Origin: Hymenopellis radicata
Taxonomy: Eukaryota; Basidiomycota; Agaricomycetes; Agaricales; Physalacriaceae
Assembly (NCBI GenBank): GCA_015501595.1
Contig: JADNRX010000322.1
Location: 1 to 61,804 of the forward strand
Length of the DNA: 61,804 bases
Direction: 5' to 3'
Under the pieces are notes generated by a model. The model did no database searches, was not told the origin of the DNA, and saw only the letters and a list, made by a program, of their open reading frames with translations. Positions 32,600 through 46,352 of this stretch are shown here, piece after piece (position 1 is the first letter of the stretch; each line of letters starts with the position of its first letter). The position numbers and the translations under genes were made by a program.

Positions 32600-33380
32600 T
32601 TACATGAGGTTGAGGTCGCCGAACTTCTCCTTGTACCCTGTTAATCGAGAGTGAGCAGCAGAATTTGCATACATGTTGTCAACATACCTGGCACGTTCCA
32701 CTTGCCCTTCTGGATCATGGTCTCGACAACCTTTATGAGACGGGGGTGGGCCTCACCGACATCCATGGCCTGAGAGATAAATGTCAATAATGATTGGGTT
32801 GGCGTCGAAATCACACGTACAGTGAGCTGGTCGAAGGGACGAGCCTCCTCGATGTTGGCGAGCGTAGCCTGCAGCTCCTTGAGCTCAACATCGATCTTCT
32901 CTTCCGTCTCCTTGGCCTTGGCAAGCTGTTTGGCTGTTAGAAGGCTTCAACGCGCTACACGAGTCCCAAACTCACGGCCTTGGCCTCGAAGGACTCGATG
33001 GCCTTGATGTGGGCTCCAACGTCGTATGTCACAGGCTTGAAATCCTTCAATGCCTTCTCGGCGTCGTCAATGACGGCAGTGTTCTTGAGAATAGAGCGGT
33101 AGTGGGCAAAGTCGACGGTAGTGGGCTGGGAAGCGTATTGTGCATTCAGGCGTTGCGCTTCGCCGTGTCTTTTCCGGAAAGCCTGGAGGGACGCGATGGT
33201 CTCTGTGACGCGGAAAAATGATTTTTTTGGGGCTCCATAAGAGCAGGGAGTGAAGCATACCCTTTCCGAGACCCAATGTTGAGTACAGGCGGGTAAAGTC
33301 CTGCGAAATGATTATTATCCAGCAGCAAATTTATGGCAGATATTCACCACCGCGGCTGCTGCTGCTGCTTTGGAAGCCAT
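32600..33380 (-). CDS. ATP7: Mitochondrial ATP synthase subunit d
   Basis: Peripheral-stalk subunit of the F1Fo ATP synthase in the inner mitochondrial membrane; structural, no catalysis. Start MASKAAAAAVDFTRLYSTLG at 33380 (first 11 codons on their own exon). Then ETIASLQAFRKRHGEAQRLN, TVDFAHYRSILKNTAVIDDA, EKALKDFKPVTYDVGAHIKA, LAKAKETEEKIDVELKELQA, NIEEARPFDQLT, DVGEAHPRLIKVVETMIQKG and KWNVPGYKEKFGDLNLM, stop at 32600-32602. About 170 residues, the usual length; five short introns; frame intact. The early coiled coil and the C-terminal KFGDLNLM are typical of fungal Atp7. Confidence 0.93.
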
Positions 33381-33839
33381 CGCCTGTCCGAGCGTCAGAT
33401 ACACAGGAAATAGACAAGCAGCAGGTTACACTGACGGAAGAAATGAGGATAGTTGGCGGCAACCCAGAGCACAACTCCGAATCGCGCCGAGGAGGCTGAC
33501 TAATCGCCAGCTTTGGAAAAAGCTCCGAGTTCATTTTGACTTCAGTCAGCTGTAGCTCATACTGCGAAGTATTAATTTGCCAGCGACGTCGCCTATATGA
33601 CCATTAATCACTGAAGTTTTCAAAGTATTCTCTCAGCTTGGCCAAGATGCCCGGATCTCAGCCAAGTCCAATGCTTTCTCCTATCCTCGTGCGTTCCAAC
33701 TTCCCAGCTTGGTGCGTTCGGCAGGCTGTCTAGATTTTTCCCCATGAACTTGAGATGATGATGACCTAAGCGCAGTCTTCGCAGTGCGCGTCATAGCCAC
33801 TTCATCTACGACCATTATCTCCCGTCGCACAGCCCAGTC
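33381..33839. other. Divergent promoter region, ATP7 / GH5
   Basis: No exon recognised. It should hold the promoters of ATP7 (minus) and the GH5 glucanase (plus). Confidence 0.5.
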
Positions 33840-35650
33840 ATGGACAGATTCAAGAACAAGATTATGGGTGGCCTTCAAAAGACTATGAGCTCCATCGAAA
33901 GGGAGTTTGACTCTCTCACGGGGACTCGTAACAGCTCGCCTCAGGCTCAGATTTTGCTTCCGCTCGACTTGTCGAACCCATCTACGTACTACCGATACCG
34001 GAAACAGCGAGGCGTTAATCTAGGTTAGTCTCCTCGCATTCTCCCTTCATTCCCTCATGCAACCGATCTTCTAGGCGCCTGGTTTGTTCTTGAACGATGG
34101 ATCGCAGAGGCGCCTTACCGGGAGGCCCATGATCCCGGCCAAAGCGATCTTGATGTCGCCAAAGGCAGTAATGCGAAGCAGATCCTCGAACAGCACTGGG
34201 ATACCTGGATTACCGAGCCGGACTGGGAATACCTTGCGAGCAAAGGTATCAACACCGTCCGCATACCAGTTTGTTTCGTCTCAACCAAATGTTAGCGTGG
34301 GTGACGAATCATCATCATTACAGATAGGATATTACCACTTGTGTGGTGCTGATCCTTCGGTCCTGGAAAAGACACACTTTAAGGACATGCATTCTGTGTT
34401 TTGTGGTGCGTGGCCTAGGATTGTGAACGCAATCCAGACAGCCCTCCGGTATGGTATCGGAGTCCTACTAGGTTTGTCATTCCAGTACTGGCAGTTCCGC
34501 AGCATGTAGCTGATTCTATTCAAAGATCTCCACGCTGCCCCAGGCAAGCAGAACCACGATTCACATGGAGGTACATCCAAAGAACCCGAGTTTTTTAACT
34601 CGTCGCGTCATCGCGATCATACTATTCATGTCCTTCTGACCCTCATTCGTCTTCTGAATAACGCGTACCCAAACGTTGTTGGGATCGAGCTACTCAATGA
34701 GCCCGCTCCTCCATCCGACACGCTTTTGAAAGACTGGTACTCCGAAGCGACCAAGGCCATCTCTGCTCTGGATCCAACGATTCCACTCTACCTCGGCGAA
34801 TGCTGGCAGACCGACAACTATGCCGAATACATAAAATCAGTCCAAGGACACACTCCCAATATGCTGGTGCTTGACCATCATCTCTATCGTTGCTTCACGG
34901 AACAAGACATCCAGACGTCTGCGCACGACCACGCCGGCGCCCTCCGCGACTCGAACAACGGCATCGTCCAGACCCTCGGACGCGTTGGGAACTCCCTCGT
35001 CGTTGGCGAGTGGTCCGCCGCTCTCAACCCCGGGTCCATCAAATTCGACAACGATGTGGAGCATCGTGTTTTCGCTAATGCGCAATTGGAGCTCTTTGAG
35101 CGCACATGTGCTGGCTGGTTCTTCTGGACATACAAAAAGGGCGAGGGCTGGGATAACGGTTGGAGTTTCCGCGATGTGCAGCTGAGCGAGGTTCTCCCTG
35201 CTTGGCTCGGGGCTTGCGTGGACGTATTCCTGTCGATGGGGCTGATCAGCACAGACGGGATGCGCAGCACGCTCAAAGTCAAGGTAGTGAAACCTCCTGT
35301 TCTGACCATGCTCTTGAGGGTGACTTTTTCGATGATGTCTAGCTGCTCATAGCGCCTGGTGGGATCAGCACCCAGGACAGTATAATCACGAGCGGTTCGG
35401 GCAAGGATTTGCGATAGGATGGGATGATTCCTATGCATTCTTCCGCTCTGTGCCCCTTGGTGCTCCAGCTCCAGAGATTGGATTTAAGACGGAGTGGGCG
35501 CGTCGCAGGAGTGGGGATGGTTATTGGGAGTTCGGTACGTGTGCTCTTTTTTGCCTAGGAGGTGGAGGGTTTGACTGAAGGATTGCAGAGCATGGATTTA
35601 ATCAGGGAGTGGCTGCTGCACGCGAGGATTATGCGCAGCATTACTGTTAA
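33840..35650 (+). CDS. GH5 glucan beta-1,3-glucosidase-like glycoside hydrolase
   Basis: Family 5 glycoside hydrolase of the fungal exo-beta-1,3-glucanase type, acting on cell-wall glucan. Start MDRFKNKIMGGLQKTMSSIE at 33840; no signal peptide, so cytosolic or unconventional. Motifs after joining exons: RGVNLGAWFVLERW, HWDTWITEPDWEYLASKGIN, NTVRIPIGYYHLCGAD, GVLLDLHAAPGKQNHDSHGG, the acid/base Glu in IELLNEPAPPS, the nucleophile Glu in LVVGEWSAAL, GWFFWTYKKGEGWDNGWSF, and the C-terminal QYNHERFGQGFAIGWDDSYA, PLGAPAPEIGFKTEW and REDYAQHYC with a stop at 35648-35650. The run GGGG at 35,209-35,212 is one G short; the duplicate at 17,267-17,271 has five, and five restores the frame. Parent of the GH5 fragments at 17.1 and 20.0 kb. 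Confidence 0.9.
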
Positions 35651-35696
35651 TACAGCATCAATAGTAAGAAGAAAATACAACCTTTTTGTTGTACTA

Positions 35697-35818
35697 TGCA
35701 AGACTTGGCACAGTCGACGCGTAGAAGTTGTCAAAGAACGGGTCTCCAGGCCACTAAGTGTGAAAGGACGCTTGGGGGCACAATCCATGTTGCTCAGTCG
35801 CCGTGAAGTGCGGGCCGT
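35697..35818 (-). pseudogene. Alpha/beta hydrolase fragment
   Basis: Minus-strand piece of the hydrolase family (same part as at 19,838-19,965 and in copy 2 near 41,320-41,430). It sits between the GH5 gene and the Y3-like gene 2, as in the inverted block at 18.4-20.3 kb. No flanking hydrolase exons. Confidence 0.7.
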
Positions 35819-36160
35819 CTTGCAAGAGCGCTACCATCACGTCATGGACCTGTGGCGCACCTAGCCATCTTGAAGCTTCAAGAGGAGGCACAGAACGGGG
35901 GCGAACGAGCAATGAAGGTGGTGCATCACTCACGATACGGTTCGTTCAATGCAATTTGACCAAGAAAGAAACCCTAGTGCCACATTTCCTCTTTTGAACT
36001 GGGTGCAGCATTCAAAGGCAGACTTACTGCGACTCCCGCAATTCCAAGTTCTGTAAATAAAAGCATATGTTGTTAAACCGAGAACATTAAAGCTGTGCTA
36101 CCACAAAACCACAGCACCGACTTCGCCTTCGCTGGGACAAATGTCCTCTCGTTCCATAAC

Positions 36161-37061
36161 TCACACATCGGAGCCGTTGGAGCCGGGATCAGTACGCCAC
36201 TGTCCGTAGAGGTCGGTTTCGTATCCTCCCTGTTTCGAACCTAGTCAGCAAAGCGGAATGTATTCTTATACACGCACTTGTTTTCCGTTCACTCCGCCAG
36301 TATTGCACCCATCGACGGGAAGACGGAGGAGTCGGTTGCAATTTCCATCAATAACCCAGTTGCCGCTTGGCTCCAGTCAAACATTGACTTACACAGTAGA
36401 TAATTGATAACATACCCGTTGATGGCTTGAGCACTGACAAGAACAGTGAAGGTCCCGTAGTTGTACCGGGCCTGATGGGCGAATTAGAAGATGTGTGATG
36501 AGGAGAGAACTCTGACCGACCCAAACGGTTTGTCCGTTTGACACGCTAGTGCCTATCACTTTGCTACCCAGAATATCAGCTTGAACCAGCGATGGGGACT
36601 AGACATGTACACACCCACACCAGTCGTCAATTACTGATACGATCGGGGAGCGGTCCGCCTAATAAGAATTGTCAGCTACTAAAGTGTACTATCTGAGCGG
36701 TAATTACTGACCTTCGTGCCGAATCCGTAGCAAGTGACAACCTCTGGCTTCCTCATGAGAGAATATAAGAAATAGAGGAGGCGAACTTACCAGGGCCGGC
36801 ACGCGGGACCAAAGCGGTACTATTCTCGTATGCTAGACGGAGTATTGAACTGTAAGTGTGCGTCGCATCGGGGCATCCGTGCACTTACTGATTCCTTGTT
36901 CAATACTCAACCACTATCAGAAGAAGCTCAGCACCAAATCTATTCCCGTGATGGATCACACTTACTTTGAGCTCTCCTTCAGCGCGGGCTACAACAGCTG
37001 CATAGGTTGGAGCTGCGATGGCCATGGCGACGGCGACGAGAGCAGAGATAGAGAGCTTCAT
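36161..37061 (-). CDS. Secreted Y3-like protein, copy 2 (inverted)
   Basis: Minus-strand relative of the genes at 18.55 and 39.48 kb with the same exon pattern. Signal peptide MKLSISALVAVAMAIAAPTY from 37061. The mature N-terminus differs (ARAEGELK in place of ARVDDTPAK), while CYGFGTK, the VIDDW block, TGGVNGKQGGYETDLYGQWR and the final DPGSNGSDV are kept. Stop at 36161-36163; as in the others, a donor overlaps the stop, and an alternative last exon starting TWNCGSRS lies near 36,045. A TATA box (TATAAAAG on the minus strand) is at 37,156-37,163. Confidence 0.75.
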
Positions 37062-37155
37062 GATATCGATAGTAATGACTTAGCGCAGAAGAAGTCTTTG
37101 GGATACTACTTGATATGCCTCAAGTAATGAAGTTCACTGGGAGTGTACCGACTGG

Positions 37156-37163
37156 CTTTTATA
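37156..37163 (-). promoter_or_regulatory. TATA box of Y3-like gene 2
   Basis: CTTTTATA on the plus strand, same context as in the other two copies, about 95 nt before the start codon. Confidence 0.65.
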
Positions 37164-37355
37164 GTGAAATTCGGGCCAAGCGCCGTTGAACGAACACATA
37201 CCCGGGAAGCAGTGTATAATCCGCCGTACTGAATGGAGCTGGTTTGAGAGTCGAAGTCGCGACTTTCATCCCCAAGTTGCGTTGTGACACTCCTGCTGGG
37301 TACGTACGCGCCGGAGGCTAGCACATCGATGATCTAAGTAGTGCCGGGTATGGAA

Positions 37356-37556
37356 CTATTTTTGTGATGTATATGTGTAAGCTGAGTCTGCGAGGTACGA
37401 GCAGAGGGCTGAATCCGTGCCATCCTGATATGTTTCAAGGTCGACCGACTCGGACATCTCGCTATTGACGAAGCAGCGCAAAAGTCGTCCTCGGTAAGTG
37501 TTGGCATCCGGGTTAGGATCTTCCTCGGTAGGCCATCCTGGGTGCCTCGACGACAT
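37356..37556 (-). CDS. Hypothetical exon
   Basis: A 66-codon frame starting MSSRHPGWPTEEDPNPDANT with hydrophilic, protein-like composition, ending in SAYTYTSQK. No family recognised; may be the last exon of a lost or unresolved gene. Confidence 0.25.
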   Translation of the reverse strand: MSSRHPGWPTEEDPNPDANTYRGRLLRCFVNSEMSESVDLETYQDGTDSALCSYLADSAYTYTSQK

Positions 37557-39378
37557 GACAAACTTGTGGTTCTTTCAGGTCCAAACCCGAAGCGAACTTT
37601 GTTCGCAGTTTAACGAACTACATCAGTGTCCGGTCCGGTTCGCACCCCGGACCCTAGGTCAAATACATCGGATGACATCGGCAACTCTAGCCCGTGGAAT
37701 CGCGACGACGATAGGATCAAAAGCTGACAAAAGCAGCGGAATCTGATAATCCAGATGATTACATCCGGCTATACTACTCTACTACGGACGCTTCGGTACC
37801 CAGCTGAGTAATACACTTCCTTCCTTCCAATGCCAAGCTCGCTGTCATCTACATTGAGACTGGTGTTTCAAGGTTGTCTGAGTGATACTTATTACATTGG
37901 ACCATCGAAATTGAATGTATAGAACCTGTATGGAACTCAGTCCCATCTTGAGGCAAATCCAGATCTGTTCGGCATTAGGCATGGACAGGAAGGACGATGC
38001 TTTTGCTCTCAACATCGTCTTGCCGAAGTCTGACATCATTCCGGGGCTGCATCACCTTCAGATTAGGAGAGAATAACACTTGAGGTGATTGTAGACTAAT
38101 ATTAAAGGTCCCCAGCTGCTCTCAAAGTCTCAGTCACTGGGGCAAGCAGTCCAAAACGGATACGCAATGGGTCGAAAAGTGAAGCAGTCCTAAATTTTTA
38201 CACGTGTTCTTGTAAATCATGATTTACGACGATCGTGGAGTTACCATATCCGGATGACGTGTTGTTTGCTTCTGCATGGCTAGTTCGGATGCTCGGGTAC
38301 GTTCTTTACGTCGTACCACCATCTTGCCTGTATCGTCGTCTTCATTCCTTGATGTAGCTGCCCAGGTACAGAGACAGGCGGTTTCTGTCCTGGTGTGCCT
38401 TGAAATCCACTGGTCGAGGGGGGTCCCTTAGTCAGCGACTGCGTAAGCACGCCGTGAGAGCAGGGGGTTCAGCGCGCGTTGAGATTACTGCCATCGTTAA
38501 TTATCTGTACTCAACGACGTGCACGATGCTCTGTCTGAGGCTCATGTTCTTACTCCTTATATATTTCATGACTACGCGGCAGTACGCGCCTGAGGCTGTT
38601 TTGCCCATATTCCAGAATGGCAAACTAAGTAATCATGCATCACCATCTTGTACCCTGATTCCTATTCACTATGGCCCGGCCAAGCATGCTCCCAAAAAGA
38701 ACCCCTACTCTGTCATATGATGCCACCAAGAGGCAGCGGGAGCGGGTTGAAGGAAGCCCATATTCAACCGCTTCAGCAACAAAAATCACTTGATACTAGC
38801 AGATAGAGATGCATTTTTATATTATATGTTGCATAACTGCCGCGGTGCTGCGAATGAGTACTAACAGTCCAATCACTGTAAAGTTCGCCAGTTCCAAAAG
38901 TCACAAGTGGCCAGATGATGGCGGACGGACTTTGCCGCAGACCCTTTCAGGCTGGACCCCAAGCCAGACCCTGATTTCGCGGATTTACCGGCCGGGAACC
39001 CCCTGTACAGAGAGTACAGATCTTCTACAGTGCCTCGGCCGGGAGCCTTCATCCTGCCGACCTTACTCCTTTCCCTCCTCTGTTGACCTCATGCATGTTG
39101 ACGGCCGCAATGGCTCGAGGACAGTCAGCAGGTATGAATCCACCTCCAAACCCATGGGGCACTCCCCGGGTTGTCTAACCCGCCTAACCTGTACCCATAT
39201 GGTACGGGTGTTAACCCGCGACGAGCACGGCGATACCAGCGGATCCTTACCCAGCAGGAGTGTCACAGCGCAACTTGGGCATGAAAGTTGCGACTTCGAC
39301 TCTCAAACCAGCTCCATTCAGTACGGCCACTGCTTGCCGGGGATGTGCTCGTTCAACGGCGCTTGGCCTGAATTCCAC
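37557..39378. other. Gene-poor stretch upstream of Y3-like gene 3
   Basis: No gene recognised. Near 38,135-38,170 a string (GCAAGCAGTCCAAAACGGATACGCAATG-like) recurs from upstream of Y3-like gene 1 (18,312-18,342). The last 150 bp match the promoters of the other Y3-like genes. Confidence 0.4.
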
Positions 39379-39386
39379 TATAAAAG
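39379..39386 (+). promoter_or_regulatory. TATA box of Y3-like gene 3
   Basis: TATAAAAG, 99 nt before the start codon at 39478, in the context shared by the three copies. Confidence 0.7.
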
Positions 39387-39477
39387 CCAGTCGGTACACT
39401 CCCCAACTTCATTACTTGAGCCATATCAAGTAGTATCCCAAAGACTTCTTCTGCGCTAACTCATTACTGTCGATATC

Positions 39478-40383
39478 ATGAAGCTCTCTATCTCTGCTCT
39501 CGTCGCCGTCGCCATGGCCATCGCAGCTCCAACCTATGCAGCTGTTGTAGCCCGCGTTGACGATACTCCTGCCAAAGTAAGTGTGATCCATCACGGGAAT
39601 AGATTTGGTGCTGAGCTTCTTCTGATAGTGGTTGAGTATTGAACAAGGAATCAGTAAGTGCACGGATGCCCCGATGCGACGCACACTTACAGTTCAATAC
39701 TCCGTCTAGCATACGAGAATAGTACCGCTTTGGTCCCGCGTGCCGGCCCTGGTAAGTTCGCCTCCTCTATTTCTTATATTCTCTCATGAGGAAGCCAGAG
39801 GTTGTCACTTGCTACGGATTCGGCACGAAGGTCAGTAATTACCGCTCAGATAGTACACTTTAGTAGCTGACAATTCTTATTAGGCGGACCGCTCCCCGAT
39901 CGTATCAGTAATTGACGACTGGTGTGGGTGTGTACATGTCTAGTCCCCATCTCTGGTTCAAGCTGATATTCTGGGTAGCAAAGTGATAGGCACTAGCGTG
40001 TCAAACGGACAAACCGTTTGGGTCGGTCAGAGTTCTCTCCTCATCACACATCTTCTAATTCGCCCATCAGGCCCGGTACAACTACGGGACCTTCACTGTT
40101 CTTGTCAGTGCTCAAGCCATCAACGGGTATGTTATCAATTATCTACTGTGTAAGTCAATGTTTGACTGGAGCCAAGCGGCAACTGGGTTATTGATGGAAA
40201 TTGCAACCGACTCCTCCGTCTTCCCGTCGATGGGTGCAATACTGGTGGAGTGAACGGAAAACAAGTGCGTGTGTATAAGAATACATTCCGCGTTGCTGAC
40301 TAGGTTCGAAACAGGGAGGATACGAAACTGACCTCTACGGACAGTGGCGTACTGATCCCGGCTCCAACGGCTCGGATGTGTGA
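39478..40383 (+). CDS. Secreted Y3-like protein, copy 3
   Basis: Signal peptide MKLSISALVAVAMAIAAPTY, mature start AAVVARVDDTPAK, then WLSIEQGITYENSTALVPRA, EVVTCYGFGTKADRSPIVSV, DDWCGKVIGTSVSNGQTVW, ARYNYGTFTVLVSAQAING, NWVIDGNCNRLLRLPVDGCN and TGGVNGKQGGYETDLYGQWR, ending DPGSNGSDV at 40381-40383. All exons open and all junctions GT-AG. An alternative last exon (TWKCGTRSLECCTQFKRG) lies near 40,492. Probably extracellular; Y3 proteins bind glycans, but binding here is inferred. It is convergent with the hydrolase copy 2. Confidence 0.78.
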
Positions 40384-40649
40384 GAAGTTATGGAGAGAGA
40401 TCTCAGCGAAGGCGAAGTTGGTGTTGTGGTTTGTGGTAGCACAGCTTCAATGATGTTCTCGGTTTAACAACGGATTTTTTGATTTACAGAACTTGGAAAT
40501 GCGGGACTCGCAGCCTTGAATGCTGCACCCAGTTCAAAAGAGGAAATGTGGCATCGATTTTGGCTAGGACGGCAACTTGTTCTGACACCTTCAATCAACT
40601 ACACTTTCTAGGTTTGCTTGCTTGCTCAAACAGTGGTAAGTTCAGCAAT

Positions 40650-41884
40650 TCATCGCACCGGCTCCGTATTAGCACGCTTCGGCAAACAATAACGGAAAAC
40701 GCTCATCAACCACTTCTGCACCACGTTCTCCGCAATATGCATCCGGTTCGCTTCCATGAACATCATATGCCCGTTACCGCGTATTCCAACATCGGCCAAG
40801 TAGATGTGAGTAACCGCAACGCCAGCTTGTTCCAGATAACTTGCGGTGCAGTCATCGTATAGGGTGTGGTAGCCAGACTCTGAGGTTATCATCAACACCG
40901 GGATGTCGACGAGGTTCACCAGCTGCCGTGAGGGAGAAGCCTGGCGAAAGCAAGTAACAGCCATGCTTTCGTCGGTATAAACGACCTCTCGCTCTAGGTC
41001 TTCCGCTGAATTGATAGACGGAGAGTAGAGCAAAGGGATCTCTGTGAGCCCATAAGGGCGCGCAGCGGTGATAGGCGGTAACACCGCGCTCGTGAAAGGC
41101 GGTCCGATGGGCTCGAGCGCGACAATTGCTTTCACTAAGTTTGGACGCGCGTTGCCCAGTATCCAGCCAAGCTGGCCGGACTGTGAATGCGTCATGAGGA
41201 TCACTGGCTACACCGACAATAGGTCAGTATGCCGTATAGATTCTTAGAGGCGTACCCCGATACGATCCAAGAGCAGAGAACCAGCGGCTTTAGTTTTCAC
41301 GCTCGTCTCTTCGTTCGAACTAAGACTTGGTACAGTAGACGCGTAAAAGTTGTCAAAGAACGGGTCTCCGACACTTCCGTTTCCCGGCCACTGAGTGTGA
41401 AGGGACGCCTGGGGCCACAATCCTGCTCCGTCGCCGTGAAGCGCGATTCAATATAAGATGTCGCAAAGACCGACTGGGGACCGTCAATCCCCGATTGGTA
41501 CGCGGAACGCCCGCGGGCTGGTTGGTCGGTGATGTACACCTACCCAATTTGAATTACCATGTGAATGGGTGAACAACGATATGGGGTGTGGAATACCTCA
41601 TATCCTTGAGCCAGAAAGTAGTCCGCCCAACCAGGATCACCATCCATGGCCGCTAAGAGATTCGTACCCGTCATTCCACCGCCATGAAGGAACAGCAGAG
41701 GATAGGGCTGGGTGACTTCAGTGGGAGTGAGCCGCTCGACATACATCTGCCCATGGGCGATAGCCGACGGCCCGGCGCTGCTGTACGTCTGCCCAACGTA
41801 GAAATAGGATCGAGTGTGCAGAGTTCCTCCGGATGGCACAGCGATGGCAAGAGACATGTAGAGAAGTGCCCAGAGCAGACACAT
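40650..41884 (-). CDS. Secreted alpha/beta hydrolase, copy 2
   Basis: Signal peptide [20 protein letters not shown] from 41884, then [38 protein letters not shown] with an HGGG oxyanion motif, DYFLAQGYE, and after an intron [18 protein letters not shown]. Next come [38 protein letters not shown] with the nucleophile elbow HSQSG, and the candidate catalytic His in [15 protein letters not shown]. The C-terminus ends RANTEPVR, stop at 40650-40652. One frame break near 41,419-41,420 (a T missing in GATTGTGG) between ATEQD and LWPQ. Closest relative is copy 1 at 31.3 kb. Class: carboxylesterase-like; substrate unknown. Confidence 0.82.
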
Positions 41885-42333
41885 GGTTGAGATGTTGGAC
41901 GAGCCGACTTCAAGTGATATGCGTCCAAGCTGTGCGTAGGGAGACAAACAAAGATCTCTTCTGTCGGAAGGTCAAACGGCGAAGCTGGAGAAAGAATGTC
42001 GCTGAAGCGCTCAGTTTTCGCGCAAAGAATTCGATGGGTCAATGTGGGTGAAAGTGGCGAGCGCAGTGCGCACAGTAGGGTTGCACAGGATACCGCGCCG
42101 TCACCCGATATTTAACCGGTTAATAACGGTTACTAACTTATAGACAGGTTTGAAGATGCCTTTCGGCGACTCTTCAAGCTTCAAGGAGGAAGCCACTGCT
42201 GCGTCCTTGGGAATGCCGATTGGCCGAAGAGATCAATTCCCACGACGCATTTTCGCGGACTTAGCGGAAGACAGCCCGCAACCAAACCCTATCACCAACC
42301 ACCACAAGCGCGTATAACAGGAGCGCCTTAATC
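41885..42333. other. Divergent promoter region with a short repeat
   Basis: No gene. 42,070-42,140 (CACAGGATACC...GATATTTAACCGGTTAATAACG) resembles 45,610-45,675 and seems to be a piece of the dispersed repeat found between PRP43 and the tRNA. Confidence 0.5.
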
Positions 42334-45103
<2,770 letters not shown>

Positions 45104-45298
45104 ATGCCCTCTTTTCCTTTCGTCGTCTTTTAGATCTAGATATCTACTTTGCTGTACTATACTACTCGTTTACTGAACGCGCTACCTGCGTCACGCTGCA
45201 CGATTGGCCCTCCGAGCAACTTGAAGGGTACCCAACATAGATAGACGGCATTGAGTCGGCCCCTGGTTGACCTACCTACCCTGCCTCTTAGTAGCGGT

Positions 45299-45520
45299 AC
45301 GTGACGGCGCGCCGGCGCTGAACTGAGGCTGGCTCAGGACAAGCAGGGATTGGCGGCACAGAGGCGGGATCAGGGCGGTGCGCCACCGCGCCATATCACG
45401 TGGGCAAAAAAGTATGTGCTGAACCAACTAGGGCCCCATTTAATACGGTTACTAAGACCCTCGGGAGGTTTACAGTTTCCTGCCCAGTGCTGGGGGACGT
45501 AGGCTCCTGGCTTACTGCGC
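45299..45520. repeat. Dispersed repeat, copy 1
   Basis: Starts ACGTGACGGCGCGCCGGCGC and ends near GGGAGGTTTACAG...CCCAG; diverged from 46,103-46,312 by point changes and small indels. No coding capacity. Together with the neighbouring TTAATAACxGTTACTAAC motifs it fills the space between PRP43 and the tRNA. Confidence 0.65.
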
Positions 45521-46102
45521 CACCTGGCACCCTACACGGCGAAGGTTACTGTGCCAGTGCGCCACCCTATTACTAACAGTAACAGTTAACTATAATGCTC
45601 GTAGGGCTGTGCAGGATACCCCCAATATCGCGACGTTGGATATTTAACCAGTTATTAACAGGGTTAATAACACCCCCGCTGCAGGAGGCTGGAGGGGGCC
45701 TTAGGCACATGATCAGCAGGCACGGTGTCGGCAGGGACCAGGCAGGAACAGGTGAAAGGGTAGCCAGGACTGAGGACCCACAATAAATGCTATTTATACG
45801 CTAGAAACATGGCAGAACCCTAAATTGACCCTTTCTGCACCATCGGAGTCAAAAATCTGAGCAGGAACGAGAAAATGCGCCACACAGCATCACGTGGGAG
45901 TTAGTAGCCGTTAATAACAGCTAATAACACCCTAAAAATTGGGGTATATCCCACCCATGTTATTAACTGGGTGGATAGGGTGGTGAAGTAAACCCTAGGT
46001 TTTGATACACCTCAGGTTTACTGCGGTTTTTAACGGTATTGATACGGTATTGAAACCTTGGCCAAGGGATGGGTGGGTTTCGATACCGACACATGATCAT
46101 TT
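45521..46102. other. Intergenic, rich in TTAATAAC/GTTACTAAC motifs
   Basis: No gene. Repeated short motifs (GGTTAATAACACC, GTTATTAACTGGG, TACTAACAGTAACAG) occur many times, on both strands. Confidence 0.5.
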
Positions 46103-46312
46103 CACGTGACGGCGCGCTGGCGCTTAGAGAGGCTGGGATTGGCGGGACAAGGGCGGGATGGGGGTGGCGAGCCGCTGCGCCACATCACGTATCCAAAACA
46201 CGTGCTGGTATCGAAACCGTTACTAACAGTATCGAAACTAGGGCCTCCCAGGGGGTCGGTATCAATACCGTTACTAACACCCCCGGGAGGTTTACTGCGC
46301 CACCCTACCTTT
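46103..46312. repeat. Dispersed repeat, copy 2
   Basis: CACGTGACGGCGCGCTGGCG at the start, GGTTTACTGCGCCACCC near the end; same order of blocks as copy 1. Ends just upstream (plus direction) of the tRNA gene. Confidence 0.65.
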
Positions 46313-46352
46313 TATGTAGAAGCCAAAAAAAATCCATTTGCATACACCTAGT

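Noticed and set aside
38809..39459. A 216-codon plus-strand open frame upstream of Y3-like gene 3
   Set aside because: It runs into the promoter and TATA region shared by the three Y3-like genes, has no family features and no splice partner.
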